Of a DNA stretch of 64,000 bases, positions 1 through 7,976 are shown one piece after another; position 1 is the stretch's first letter, and the number at the start of each line of letters is the position of its first letter. Both the position numbers and the translations under genes were made by a program. The notes beneath the pieces are model-generated. The model was not told the DNA's origin. It made no database searches and worked only from the letters and a program-made list of their open reading frames with translations. The stretch is from Flavobacteriaceae bacterium (lineage in GTDB: Bacteria; Bacteroidota; Bacteroidia; Flavobacteriales; Flavobacteriaceae), in assembly GCA_002862805.1 (NCBI GenBank), contig PKEA01000087.1, positions 1-64,000 on the forward strand, in the 5' to 3' direction.

Positions 1-171
1 TGCACGTGTTTCTTTGGAAACATTCGTCATGTCTTCAAAAGTATGTGCGCCTTTGCTCCACAACCATTCGTACACCTGATTTCCACGAAAAGCTTTGTCT
101 CCGTTTGCCACAAAAAAATCTCTTAATTGTTCTTTTGTTAAAGCTCGTATGTCTCTTTTTGTAATTTGCAT
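1..171 (-). CDS. rlmN: 23S rRNA (adenine2503-C2)-methyltransferase RlmN, N-terminal part (runs off the window)
   Basis: Translating the minus strand from the ATG at 169-171 gives 57 open codons to the window edge. The reading begins MQITKRDIRALT and contains FFVANGDKAFRGNQVYEWLW and TNVSKETRA, the typical RlmN N-terminal domain. RlmN is a radical-SAM enzyme that methylates A2503 of 23S rRNA and A37 of some tRNAs. The radical-SAM CxxxCxxC motif would lie further on, outside the window, so the call rests on the N-terminus only. A TAACTTTG box (176-183, minus) ends four bases before the start codon, so the transcript may be nearly leaderless. Confidence 0.88.
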   Translation of the reverse strand, partial: MQITKRDIRALTKEQLRDFFVANGDKAFRGNQVYEWLWSKGAHTFEDMTNVSKETRA

Positions 172-357
172 GGTGCAAAGTTAGGAATTTAGAAATTAGA
201 ATTCAGAAATTAGAAGTTAGAAGTGTTGGAATTTGTATTTTTATTTATTCGATAATTTATTTGTTAGAATATTTTTAGAACACGGATATAAGAAATTTGA
301 ATAATTTTTATAATCTGTTGAATCTGTGTTCTAAAAAATTGATTTTTGATATTGTAA

Positions 358-387
358 TTGTCATTGCTATTGAAAATTGTATTTTTG
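358..387 (+). promoter_or_regulatory. Bacteroidota-type promoter of the O-methyltransferase gene
   Basis: TTG at 358-360, 19 bases, then TATTTTTG at 380-387, ending 18 bases before the ATG at 406. This fits the TTG-N17-23-TAnnTTTG consensus of the Flavobacterium primary sigma factor. The rest of the spacer 172-405 is AT-rich, with short direct repeats of GAAATTAGA at about 190-222, and holds no gene that I can see. Confidence 0.6.
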
Positions 388-405
388 TTTAAAATTTGAA
401 TCATC

Positions 406-1047
406 ATGCATTTTATATCGGAAGAATTAGAAGATTACGTAGCCAATCATAGCCAAAAAGAGCCAGAACTTTTAGCGAAATTAAATACCGAAACACACCA
501 GAAAATCCTTCAACCAAGAATGCTGAGCGGTCATTTTCAAGGTAGAGTTTTGAGCATGCTTTCGAAAATAATTAATCCAAAAAATATTTTGGAAATTGGT
601 ACGTATACTGGTTATGCTGCTTTATGTTTAGCAGAAGGAATGCAAAAAGACGGGTTTTTAGATACCATTGACATTAATGAAGAGTTGTTTGATTTTCAGC
701 AAAAATATTTTGAAGCTTCTGAATATGCAACGCAAATTAAAGGACATTTAGGTGATGCTTTGGAAATTATTCCTACTTTAAACAAAAAATTTGATTTGGT
801 TTTTATTGATGCCGATAAAGAAAACTACATTAATTATTTTAACATGATTGTTCCGATGATGAACCCAGGCGGCATTATTTTATCGGATAATGTGTTGTGG
901 AGCGGAAAAGTATTGGAAGAATTAAACCCAAAAGACGTAAGTACAAAAGTTTTAGTAGAATACAATAAGTTAATTAACGAAGACGAACGTGTAGAAACGG
1001 TTTTATTGCCAATAAGAGATGGTTTGACGGTAACTAGGGTGAAGTGA
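406..1047 (+). CDS. Class I SAM-dependent O-methyltransferase (caffeoyl-CoA/catechol OMT-like)
   Basis: A 213-residue soluble protein of the methyltransferase-3 family (PF01596). The SAM-binding glycine motif is LEIGTYTGYAAL at residues 62-73. FIDADKENY at 133-141 and DNVLWSG at 161-167 are the metal- and substrate-side motifs of the cation-dependent O-methyltransferases. The length matches bacterial members. These enzymes transfer a methyl group to a hydroxyl of a catechol-like or other small substrate; the substrate here cannot be read from sequence. The gene stands alone on the plus strand between rlmN and a minus-strand hypothetical gene, and has its own promoter. Family call is firm, substrate unknown. 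Confidence 0.9.
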   Translation: MHFISEELEDYVANHSQKEPELLAKLNTETHQKILQPRMLSGHFQGRVLSMLSKIINPKNILEIGTYTGYAALCLAEGMQKDGFLDTIDINEELFDFQQKYFEASEYATQIKGHLGDALEIIPTLNKKFDLVFIDADKENYINYFNMIVPMMNPGGIILSDNVLWSGKVLEELNPKDVSTKVLVEYNKLINEDERVETVLLPIRDGLTVTRVK

Positions 1048-1063
1048 GTGAGGCTATAAGTTA

Positions 1064-1318
1064 TTATTTTTTCATTTGTTTCCAATCAGGCTTTCCTAGT
1101 TTTCTGTATTTCTCTAAAGCTTCATTCCAAAAAACGACCATTCCATCATCTGCTGGTCTTTTGATCCCGCTACCATTCCAATCAAAGGGCTCTGAAGCAC
1201 TTAAAACATCACTTAATTCAAACGAATTATTTGAAAGTTCGTAATGCTCTTGAAGAAAGTACCACATTACCCAAAAAGCATCCTCAGTTGTTAAATTATC
1301 TTCTATAAATTTTGTCAT
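1064..1318 (-). CDS. Small conserved-looking hypothetical protein (84 aa)
   Basis: An ATG-initiated 84-residue acidic, tryptophan-rich soluble protein with no signal peptide or membrane segment. I do not recognise a family. Features are EDAFWVMWYFLQEHYELS near the N-terminus and a basic tail ending in KPDWKQMKK. It lies 18 bases downstream of the PAP2 gene on the same strand, so it may be the last gene of the TatA-PAP2 operon. A plus-strand reading frame (1044-1244) overlaps it, but its Phe/Ser-rich composition is less protein-like. The composition and conventional ATG favour the minus-strand gene. Confidence 0.6.
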   Translation of the reverse strand: MTKFIEDNLTTEDAFWVMWYFLQEHYELSNNSFELSDVLSASEPFDWNGSGIKRPADDGMVVFWNEALEKYRKLGKPDWKQMKK

Positions 1319-1336
1319 TGTATATATTTAAAAACC

Positions 1337-1909
1337 TTATAAATTGATACTATATTTCGGGTATTTCCTCATAAAACCTTCATAGAGTTTGTAAAAGAAA
1401 AGCCCAGAAAGCATTCCAAAAACATAACCTGATAGAATATCTAATGGAAAGTGTAATCCTAAATAAATGCGGCTGTAAGCGAAAATTAAAGGAAATAAGA
1501 ACAATAGAAACGAATAGTTATAATATCTTCTAATAATTAAGAAAATGAACATTGTACTTGCCATTGAATTTGCCGCATGACCAGAAAAGAAACTAAATGA
1601 ACTTCTCTTTACCACAACACGAATAATATCTTTAATTTCTGGTGTATTACAAGGTCGTAAACGTTGAAATCCGTTTTTAAATAAATTGGTAATTTGGTCT
1701 GTAAACGTAATTAATAGAGCTAGAAAAAGAATAATAATTCCAAAATTTTTCCAACCTACTTTTTTTTGTAACAAATAAAAAATACCTAGAAAAAAAGGCG
1801 TCCAATGCAGTTGTTTTGTAATTATTTTCCAGAAACCGTCAAACGATTCTGAACCTAGTCCGTTTAAGAAAACAAATAATTCTTTATCTAAGTGAAGTAG
1901 TTGTTCCAA
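1337..1909 (-). CDS. PAP2-family membrane phosphatase
   Basis: A 190-residue integral membrane protein with about five or six membrane segments. It carries the full phosphatidic-acid phosphatase type 2 signature: K78-x6-R85-P86, SGH at 109-111 and S146-R147-x5-H153-x3-D157. Such enzymes dephosphorylate lipid phosphates, for example undecaprenyl pyrophosphate, PgpB-type phosphatidylglycerophosphate or lipid A, facing the periplasm; which one applies here is not readable. The start is a TTG one base after the stop codon of the upstream TatA-like gene. The resulting N-terminus, MEQLLHLDKELFVFLNGLGS, is what I expect of flavobacterial homologues, so I accept the TTG. Translational coupling to tatA is likely. 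Confidence 0.9.
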   Translation of the reverse strand: MEQLLHLDKELFVFLNGLGSESFDGFWKIITKQLHWTPFFLGIFYLLQKKVGWKNFGIIILFLALLITFTDQITNLFKNGFQRLRPCNTPEIKDIIRVVVKRSSFSFFSGHAANSMASTMFIFLIIRRYYNYSFLLFLFPLIFAYSRIYLGLHFPLDILSGYVFGMLSGLFFYKLYEGFMRKYPKYSINL

Positions 1910-1910
1910 A

Positions 1911-2258
1911 TTATAGTTGTCTTTTAATAGGTCCGGTTAGGTTTTCAATATCTTCTTTTGCTTTTTGAATAGGATTTTGAACATCAGAAGCTATATTCTC
2001 TAATGGATTAACTGCTTTAGAAATACCATCTTTTGCTTTTTGAATTTCTTCTGAAATTCCGCCTGTTAACGAATTCATATCCATTCCGTTTTCTTTGGCA
2101 CTGTTATTAATTTCCGTTTTAATATCGTTAGTCGCATGCTTAATTTGCGCCATTGTTTTTCCTAAAAAACGAGCCACATCAGGAATACCTTTTGAACCAA
2201 AAATCATTACTGCAATAAGAACTATAAAGATTAGTTCTCCTCCACCAATTCCAAACAT
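1911..2258 (-). CDS. tatA: Twin-arginine translocase TatA/TatB-type subunit
   Basis: A 115-residue protein with one N-terminal membrane helix (about residues 5-21) followed by the hinge and amphipathic helix FGSKGIPDVARFLGKTM, the hallmark of the TatA/Hcf106 family (PF02416). A charged, mostly helical tail follows. TatA-like proteins oligomerise with TatC to move folded proteins across the inner membrane. Whether this copy acts as TatA or TatB cannot be decided from sequence; the short glycine-rich hinge favours TatA. It forms an operon with the PAP2 gene, one base apart. No tatC is seen in the window. Confidence 0.85.
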   Translation of the reverse strand: MFGIGGGELIFIVLIAVMIFGSKGIPDVARFLGKTMAQIKHATNDIKTEINNSAKENGMDMNSLTGGISEEIQKAKDGISKAVNPLENIASDVQNPIQKAKEDIENLTGPIKRQL

Positions 2259-2330
2259 TTTTAATTGAATTACATTTTACAATGAAACAAAGTTACAAAG
2301 ATTTTTATGTGAACATCAAAAATCTTCGTT

Positions 2331-2366
2331 AAAATAAAAAACCTCGAATTGTATAATTCGAGGTTT
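2331..2366 (-). terminator. Terminator after the M1 peptidase operon
   Basis: Perfect 12-bp inverted repeat, arms 2339-2350 and 2355-2366 with a 4-base loop, followed on the minus strand by a T-rich run. It lies 22 bases beyond the M1 peptidase stop codon. Confidence 0.8.
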
Positions 2367-2388
2367 AAATAGTATTAATTAAAAAAAA

Positions 2389-4659
2389 TTATTTTTTTTC
2401 TAATTCGTCAAATTTAGATTTTACTTCAGTACTTGGCCAAACGTTGTTGTTTGTATCAATGTCTGCCGTTTCTAATTTAGAATCTATTTGAATTTTAACT
2501 ACTTTCTTATCTGTAGCGAAAACTCTTTTTGCAGTTTCATTATTTTTTCTCCAAATTTGAGCTGGAAATACATGATTTTCTGTAGAACCATCTTCAAACT
2601 GAAGCTCAACAAGAATAGGCATAATCATTCCACCTAATTTTTCAAACTCTACTTCATAGAAATACTTTGGTGCTTTTAATTTTGCTTTTTCTTCAGCAGT
2701 ATAATTTTTCGCTACATAATCATCTAACATTTGAACTTCATTCACATCAAATGCTTTTTTAGTTGCAGGATTAAACTCTTCGTTTTTTTTATCAATTAAA
2801 TATAAAAATGGTCCATCATCATATGTAAAACGACCCGTTCTCATTCTGTAGTTTTTCAACTTAGCGGTAGGTTCGGTAGAAACATAATATTCTTTTACAT
2901 CCTTAAGTGCAATATCTACATAATCTGTAGAATAGAACCAACCTCTCCAGAACCAATCTAAATCTACTGCAGAAGCGTCTTCCATAGTTCTAAAGAAATC
3001 TTCAGGAGTTGGGTGTTTAAATTTCCAACGTTGCGCATATGTTTTAAATGCGTGGTCAAACAATTCATGTCCCATAATGGTTTCACGTAAAATATTTAAG
3101 CCTGTTGCTGGCTTACCATAAGCATTTGATCCAAACTGAAAAATATTTTCAGAATTAGACATAATTGGCGCAATATAGTTTTGATTTCCTTTCATATAAG
3201 GAACAATTTTAGCCGCAGGACCTCTGTCTGTAGGGAAGTTTTTATCGAATTCTAATTCTGTTAAATATTCTAAGAATGTATTTAAACCTTCATCCATCCA
3301 AGTCCATTGTCTTTCATCAGAATTTACAATCATTGGGAAATAATTATGTCCAACTTCATGAATAATTACACCCAACATTCCATATTTTATTCTATCAGTA
3401 TAAGTTCCGTCCGCATCTGGGCGACCAAAATTCCAACAAATCATAGGATACTCCATTCCTTGATCTTCTGCTGAAACAGAAACTGCTTTTGGATAAGGAT
3501 AATCAAATGTATGTTTAGAATATGTTTTTAAAGTTTGTGCAACTGCTCTAGTTGAATATTCTCCCCAAAGCGGATTTGCTTCTGGCGGATAAATTGAAAT
3601 AGCCATTGGCTTAACCGTTTCTAATTGAACAGCCATTGCGTCTAACATGAATTTTCTCGAAGTTGAAATTCCAAAATCTCTAACATTCTTTGCTTTATAT
3701 TTCCATGTTTTCTTTTTATCAGAAAAACCTTTTGCATTTGCTTCAGCTTCAGCCTGAGTTACAATTAAAACAGGCTTATCAAATGTATTTTGGGCTAATT
3801 CCCATCTTTTCATTTGTTCTGAAGTATATACTTCTTTTCTGTTTTGAAGCTCTCCTGTTGCTTCCATCATGTGATCTGCAGGAACTGTAATATTTACTTC
3901 ATAATCCCCAAATGTTAATGCAAATTCACCTCTTCCCCAAAACTGCATATTTTGCCAACCTTCAACATCGCTGTAAACTGCCATTCTTGGAAAAAACTGA
4001 GCAATTACATATAATTTATTCCCGTCAGGAAATAATTCAAAACCCGAACGACCTCCGTCTATTTGGTAATTATTAATGTTGTACCACCATTTAATTGAAA
4101 AAACCGTTTTACCACCAGGTTTTAAAGGAGTAGCCAAGTTAATACGCATCATTGTTTGATTGATGGTATAACTTATATTTTTACCTGATTTATCTTTTAC
4201 ATATTCAATATTAAAACCACCATCAAAACCATTTTCCATGAATTCCTTAGCAAATTTTTCTGCTGTTAATGCAGGAGCTATTCTTTGGTTTTCAACTAAT
4301 GGTGTTTTAGAATTTTGTGCACGCATATTTTGATCTAACTGTACCCACAAATACTCTAATGGTTCAGGAGAATTATTATAATACGTAACTGTTTCTTTAC
4401 CGTATAGTTTTTGATTTTTATCATCAATTTCTATATCCATTTTATAATCAGCTTTTTGCTGATAATAAGCTGGACCCGGAGCACCAGATGCAGTTCTAAA
4501 CATATTTGGCGTAGCCATAATGTCGTACATTTGACGAAATTTATTTTCGTTATAATGCCCTTGTTCTCTTTTTTTATCTTCTGTTTTTGTTTCTTGAGCT
4601 ATTGAAGTAAATGAAACTGCAATTGCTAAAAACGAAGAAAATAAGATTGATTTTTTCAT
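2389..4659 (-). CDS. Secreted M1-family (gluzincin) metallopeptidase
   Basis: A 756-residue protein with an N-terminal signal peptide (about 21 residues, ending FTSIAQ). The zinc site is HEVGH at 434-438 with the third ligand E457 exactly 18 residues on (WMDEGLNTF), the HExxH-x18-E arrangement of the M1 aminopeptidases. DQGMEYPMICW at about 399-409 replaces the canonical GAMEN exopeptidase loop, as in many Bacteroidota M1-like proteins. The N-terminal part is the expected beta-rich domain. It probably cleaves peptides in the periplasm or at the surface. It is the last gene of a four-gene minus-strand operon, 11 bases after the DUF6702 gene, and is followed by a strong terminator. Confidence 0.92.
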   Translation of the reverse strand: MKKSILFSSFLAIAVSFTSIAQETKTEDKKREQGHYNENKFRQMYDIMATPNMFRTASGAPGPAYYQQKADYKMDIEIDDKNQKLYGKETVTYYNNSPEPLEYLWVQLDQNMRAQNSKTPLVENQRIAPALTAEKFAKEFMENGFDGGFNIEYVKDKSGKNISYTINQTMMRINLATPLKPGGKTVFSIKWWYNINNYQIDGGRSGFELFPDGNKLYVIAQFFPRMAVYSDVEGWQNMQFWGRGEFALTFGDYEVNITVPADHMMEATGELQNRKEVYTSEQMKRWELAQNTFDKPVLIVTQAEAEANAKGFSDKKKTWKYKAKNVRDFGISTSRKFMLDAMAVQLETVKPMAISIYPPEANPLWGEYSTRAVAQTLKTYSKHTFDYPYPKAVSVSAEDQGMEYPMICWNFGRPDADGTYTDRIKYGMLGVIIHEVGHNYFPMIVNSDERQWTWMDEGLNTFLEYLTELEFDKNFPTDRGPAAKIVPYMKGNQNYIAPIMSNSENIFQFGSNAYGKPATGLNILRETIMGHELFDHAFKTYAQRWKFKHPTPEDFFRTMEDASAVDLDWFWRGWFYSTDYVDIALKDVKEYYVSTEPTAKLKNYRMRTGRFTYDDGPFLYLIDKKNEEFNPATKKAFDVNEVQMLDDYVAKNYTAEEKAKLKAPKYFYEVEFEKLGGMIMPILVELQFEDGSTENHVFPAQIWRKNNETAKRVFATDKKVVKIQIDSKLETADIDTNNNVWPSTEVKSKFDELEKK

Positions 4660-4670
4660 TTTTGGGTTGT

Positions 4671-5174
4671 TTAAAATTCTAATAATGTTGATCGTTCACT
4701 ATATGTCAACAAAACACTCTTTTTGTTACCATTAATATCTGTATGTACTATGTTTTTTTGTTCAGAAAACATTTCTGTAAGAACAGAATTAAAGATTTCG
4801 AAAGTAGTTATTTTTTCAGAGAATTGCACTTTTGAATAACAAATTAACACATCATCTTCTACTTCTTTTGTTAAAAATGTAACTTTATAAGGTTTATTAT
4901 TGATAACAAACTTCATTTTTTCTTCAAGATATTTTTGAATATAATCGTTTGTTTCTGGAATTTCCTTTTTTGTAGATAAGTAAAAATCCTTGTTGAATTT
5001 TTTCTTTAACCCTTTTTCAAAATCATCAATAAATATTCTTGATGTGATTTCAATTCGTTGTTTCTTTGGAACAAAATCTATTTGGGTTACTGAAACATAA
5101 AATTTATGAACTACAAATGAACTCATAAAAGCAAATACCGTAAGCAGTACAACTATTTTATATCTATTTTTCAT
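4671..5174 (-). CDS. DUF6702 family protein, probably envelope-located
   Basis: A 167-residue protein with a hydrophobic N-terminal signal or anchor (ending VVHKFYVSVTQIDF). The body matches the DUF6702 pattern: HKFYVSVTQI at the start, then QRIEITSRIFIDDFE. Function is unknown in the family, whose members commonly sit directly upstream of an M1 peptidase in flavobacteria. I chose the ATG at 5174 rather than the in-frame ATG at 5198. The former overlaps the stop codon of the upstream gene by 11 bases and begins directly with the basic and hydrophobic segments of a signal peptide. Confidence 0.75.
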   Translation of the reverse strand: MKNRYKIVVLLTVFAFMSSFVVHKFYVSVTQIDFVPKKQRIEITSRIFIDDFEKGLKKKFNKDFYLSTKKEIPETNDYIQKYLEEKMKFVINNKPYKVTFLTKEVEDDVLICYSKVQFSEKITTFEIFNSVLTEMFSEQKNIVHTDINGNKKSVLLTYSERSTLLEF

Positions 5175-6027
5175 TTGGTAAAGATATTGATTCTTCATTA
5201 AACTTATTTTTAAATTCAGTTGATTTTGAAATTAGATATTCTAAAAGTTGTAATTCATTTTCACTTTTTAAAAAATTAACCAATTCATAGCTGGGCATTT
5301 CAGCAAAAGCTAAAAAAGAAGTGATTTTATCATTCTCAATTTTCAAAGTTGATGTAAAAAAATGATTTGAGTATCGCTCTTTAATATGTTCAGAAAATGA
5401 TTTTGATTGTACTTCTCTAAGTTTTCGATTTTCAATAACCGCTTCCACATTTTTTCTAGGATTACTTTTAATACCTAAAAGTTTTCCAATAGCTTTACCA
5501 ATAATTTTAAAATCAACGGTTGAGCCACCCGGAGCAAAATGATCTGGAGCTGTAGTTATTTTTGGTTTTTCAGAATACTTATCGTCATAATATTTCACCA
5601 CATTCATGTCTACTGAGCCAAACGGATCATAAACTTTAATTTTCTTCATATCCTTCTCTAAATTCCCAGTTAAAGTATAAGGGCTTACAATAACTTCGTT
5701 AAGTTCATTTATTTTAATATCTAATTGAACTTCTAGTTCTTCAACATAAAAATCTTTTTTTGTAAGTATGTATTTTTGAGACACGAAAGAAAGTCCCTGA
5801 AAGAACAATGTGTCATTCTCTTTTGCTTTAATATAAAACACACCAAGTTGATCTGTAATAGCTCCTATATTTGAAGAAATATTAAAAACCGTAATGTTTT
5901 CGACATCTAAAGAATCGGTAATTACTTTTCCTTTTAGAACCTGTCTTTCAGAATTTTGAGAGAAAACAAGTTGAGAAAAAATAAAAACAACAATAAAAAA
6001 ACTATTCCTCTGTTTTGATATTTTCAT
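5164..6027 (-). CDS. Carboxypeptidase-regulatory-like domain protein
   Basis: A 287-residue protein with an N-terminal signal peptide (ending FSQLVFSQNS). It then has a carboxypeptidase-D regulatory-like beta-sandwich (KGKVITDSLDVENITVFN ... GAITDQLGVFYIKAKENDT), as found at the N-terminus of TonB-dependent receptors. The remainder is not a barrel and ends in a helical region. It is a paralogue of the upstream gene (ends 6002), which has the same layout. Role unknown; probably a periplasmic or outer-membrane-associated accessory protein. It overlaps both neighbours (26 and 11 bases), so the four genes are tightly coupled. Confidence 0.8.
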   Translation of the reverse strand: MKISKQRNSFFIVVFIFSQLVFSQNSERQVLKGKVITDSLDVENITVFNISSNIGAITDQLGVFYIKAKENDTLFFQGLSFVSQKYILTKKDFYVEELEVQLDIKINELNEVIVSPYTLTGNLEKDMKKIKVYDPFGSVDMNVVKYYDDKYSEKPKITTAPDHFAPGGSTVDFKIIGKAIGKLLGIKSNPRKNVEAVIENRKLREVQSKSFSEHIKERYSNHFFTSTLKIENDKITSFLAFAEMPSYELVNFLKSENELQLLEYLISKSTEFKNKFNEESISLPNEK

Positions 6028-6745
6028 TTGGAACTAGGTTTTTAAGTTTCAAATATTCAACTGAAAGTCCGGCTAAAGCAAATTCAGTAGCTGTTTTATT
6101 ATTCTTATTATATATATAAACAAAATTTCTGTTTTCGACTAAATAATACAGAAAACCAGAAATATAATCTTGAGGTATTTTTAATTTTTCTGTAAAATAA
6201 TTATCATTAAAATCTAACCGAATAGACTCAAGAAAGAATTCCTTTTTTTCGACCTGAACTTCTTTTTTTAGCATTTTTGTTCGTCCAGAAATTCCGTTAA
6301 TAATTCCATCTAACGAAACCGACGTACTTAACCCATAAGTATTGCCTCCACCTGTTGCTGTATATAACTTTCTTTCAGCTGGCGTATATGTTCTTTGGTT
6401 TGCTGGGACAATTCCTAATGCTACAGCATTTATATTTTTATATTGTACCATTACCACCTCATCTAACGCACTTATCATCATTTCCATATTTACAAAAAAT
6501 AAATTTTTTCCAAAATCATCTTTAGTAACAATATGTTGAACTGCTTTTAAATGAACCGCACTAAAAATAATGGTATCTGAAACTTTTGCATTTAAAGTAA
6601 AATATCCTCCTTGTAAAGTAACGGTTCCTTTCTTTTGTGAACGATTAATTACATGAATATCCTCTAGGTTCAAAGATTCTGAAACTATTTTGCCTTTTAA
6701 TAAAGTGTCTTTTTGAGCTGACAACGAAAGCGAAATAAAAAACAA
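6002..6745 (-). CDS. Carboxypeptidase-regulatory-like domain protein with unclear start codon
   Basis: A paralogue of the next gene: LLKGKIVSESLNLEDIHVIN followed by GTVTLQGGYFTLNAKVSDT is again a carboxypeptidase-regulatory-like domain, and the C-terminal half is unassigned. No ATG opens this frame. The coordinate given uses the TTG at 6745, but that leaves only FFISLSLSAQ as signal peptide, which is too short. The frame continues upstream through IIKKIYFLL, giving a normal signal sequence if translation starts at ATT codons at 6764-6769. An ATG at 6773 sits one base out of frame and stops after three codons. A non-standard start or a one-base indel are both possible. It is the first gene of the operon ending in the M1 peptidase. 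Confidence 0.75.
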   Translation of the reverse strand: MFFISLSLSAQKDTLLKGKIVSESLNLEDIHVINRSQKKGTVTLQGGYFTLNAKVSDTIIFSAVHLKAVQHIVTKDDFGKNLFFVNMEMMISALDEVVMVQYKNINAVALGIVPANQRTYTPAERKLYTATGGGNTYGLSTSVSLDGIINGISGRTKMLKKEVQVEKKEFFLESIRLDFNDNYFTEKLKIPQDYISGFLYYLVENRNFVYIYNKNNKTATEFALAGLSVEYLKLKNLVPNENIKTEE

Positions 6746-6858
6746 TAAAAAGTATATCTTTTTAATAATACATCTATTTAATTAATATTTGTAAATGTAA
6801 TTGCAACAATCAAAAATAAATATTAAAAGCATGATAAAATTATGTTAAACAAAAGTGA

Positions 6859-6866
6859 TAACTTTG
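6859..6866 (+). promoter_or_regulatory. Promoter box of pepE
   Basis: TAACTTTG, matching TAnnTTTG, 18 bases before the pepE ATG. No clear TTG element upstream. A divergent TATTTTTG box for the minus-strand operon lies at 6811-6818. Confidence 0.5.
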
Positions 6867-6884
6867 AATTTTAAATAAAACAGC

Positions 6885-7592
6885 ATGCGAAAACTAATAA
6901 TAGCAAGTACCTCAACAGTACATGGAGGAGAATATTTAGACTATTTATTCCCAACACTAAAAAAACATTTTAACAACGTAAAAACATTGTTATTCATTCC
7001 TTACGCTAGACCAGGCGGAATAACTCATGATGAGTATACCAAAATTGTTTCAAAAGCATTTCAAAAATTAAACATTAGTGTAAAAGGAATTCATGAGTTT
7101 GAAAAACCTATAGAAGCGATTCAAAATGCCGAAGCCATTTTTACTGGTGGAGGAAATACTTTTTTATTAGTTTCTGAATTATATAGAAATGATATTTTAG
7201 AAAGTATAGAAAAAGCAATTAACAATGGAATTCCTTACTTAGGTACTAGTGCCGGAAGTAATATTTGCGGACTAACGATGGGAACAACTAACGATATGCC
7301 AATAATCTATCCGCCAAGTTTTAGAACTTTTGGTTTTGTATCCTTTAATATAAATCCGCATTATTTAGATCCAGACACGAATTCTACCCACATGGGTGAA
7401 ACTAGAGAAACAAGAATTAATGAATTTCATAAATTTAATCCACAACCTGTTTTAGGTTTAAGAGAAGGAAGTTGGCTTGAAGTAAACGGAAACTCAATAA
7501 AACTAAAAGGAAATTTAACTGCTCGTTTATTTTCTCAAAATAATAAACCTATAGAATTAGAACCAGAAGCTGAGCTAAATAACATAAAATAA
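6885..7592 (+). CDS. pepE: Dipeptidase E (alpha-aspartyl dipeptidase, peptidase S51)
   Basis: A 235-residue cytoplasmic protein, the usual length of PepE (229 residues in Salmonella). FTGGGNTFLLVSEL at about 86-99 and the nucleophile elbow GTSAGSN with Ser122 are diagnostic of family S51. NPHYLD with His159 supplies the catalytic histidine. PepE hydrolyses dipeptides with N-terminal aspartate. The gene is monocistronic: it has its own promoter and ends in a strong bidirectional terminator shared with the tRNA-Gly genes on the other strand. Confidence 0.93.
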   Translation: MRKLIIASTSTVHGGEYLDYLFPTLKKHFNNVKTLLFIPYARPGGITHDEYTKIVSKAFQKLNISVKGIHEFEKPIEAIQNAEAIFTGGGNTFLLVSELYRNDILESIEKAINNGIPYLGTSAGSNICGLTMGTTNDMPIIYPPSFRTFGFVSFNINPHYLDPDTNSTHMGETRETRINEFHKFNPQPVLGLREGSWLEVNGNSIKLKGNLTARLFSQNNKPIELEPEAELNNIK

Positions 7593-7623
7593 AAAAGTCC
7601 TGCAAATTGCAGGACTTTTTTTT
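7591..7623. terminator. Bidirectional terminator between pepE and tRNA-Gly
   Basis: Inverted repeat with arms 7591-7603 and 7609-7621 around GTCCTGC/GCAGGAC, with an A-run on the left and a T-run on the right. It can end both pepE (plus) and the tRNA-Gly transcript (minus). Confidence 0.85.
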
Positions 7624-7624
7624 G

Positions 7625-7697
7625 AGCGAAAGACGAGGGTCGAACTCGCGACATTCAGCTTGGAAGGCTGACGCTCTACCAACTGAGCTACTTTCGC
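7625..7697 (-). tRNA. tRNA-Gly (anticodon UCC), copy 1
   Basis: On the minus strand a 73-nt cloverleaf: acceptor GCGAAAG/CTTTCGC, D arm GCTC/GAGC, anticodon stem TCAGC/GCTGA with loop CTTCCAA (anticodon TCC), T arm GCGAG-TTCGACC-CTCGT. CCA is not encoded. It is identical to the copy at 7721-7793, 23 bases away. A reading frame running through both copies (7575-7820) is not a gene. Confidence 0.95.
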
Positions 7698-7720
7698 ATA
7701 AGGTACTTTCAATAAATTAG

Positions 7721-7793
7721 AGCGAAAGACGAGGGTCGAACTCGCGACATTCAGCTTGGAAGGCTGACGCTCTACCAACTGAGCTACTTTCGC
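7721..7793 (-). tRNA. tRNA-Gly (anticodon UCC), copy 2
   Basis: Identical in sequence to the tRNA at 7625-7697 over all 73 positions, with the same cloverleaf and TCC anticodon. The two are probably co-transcribed from the right, with this copy first. Confidence 0.95.
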
Positions 7794-7976
7794 ATTTTTT
7801 GGTGTGCAAATATAGCCCAAAAAAATAATTCAATGCAAGTTTTTTTTAAAAAAAATTATAATTATTTTTAAGTAAATTTTTTACCCGACCTTAAAAAACA
7901 ACATAAATTACTAAAAACCAAAAGATTATATTACATTAAATCATTTCAAAAAAAATGCTTTTTTTTGTAAAAAGTA

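Noticed and set aside
187..222. Possible short repeat array with GAAATTAGA units
   Set aside because: Units are few, irregular and low in complexity. No CRISPR-like regular spacing or spacers.
1044..1244. Plus-strand reading frame of 66 codons after the O-methyltransferase
   Set aside because: Overlaps the more protein-like minus-strand 84-residue gene and overlaps the end of the methyltransferase; composition is Phe/Ser-rich as in antisense frames.
1337..1909. An alternative ATG start for the PAP2 gene
   Set aside because: No in-frame ATG precedes the first membrane region, and the TTG one base after the TatA stop gives the expected N-terminus.
7575..7820. Open reading frame across the tRNA-Gly pair on the minus strand
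   Set aside because: It is a read-through of two tandem tRNA genes; its repeated peptide simply translates the duplicated tRNA.
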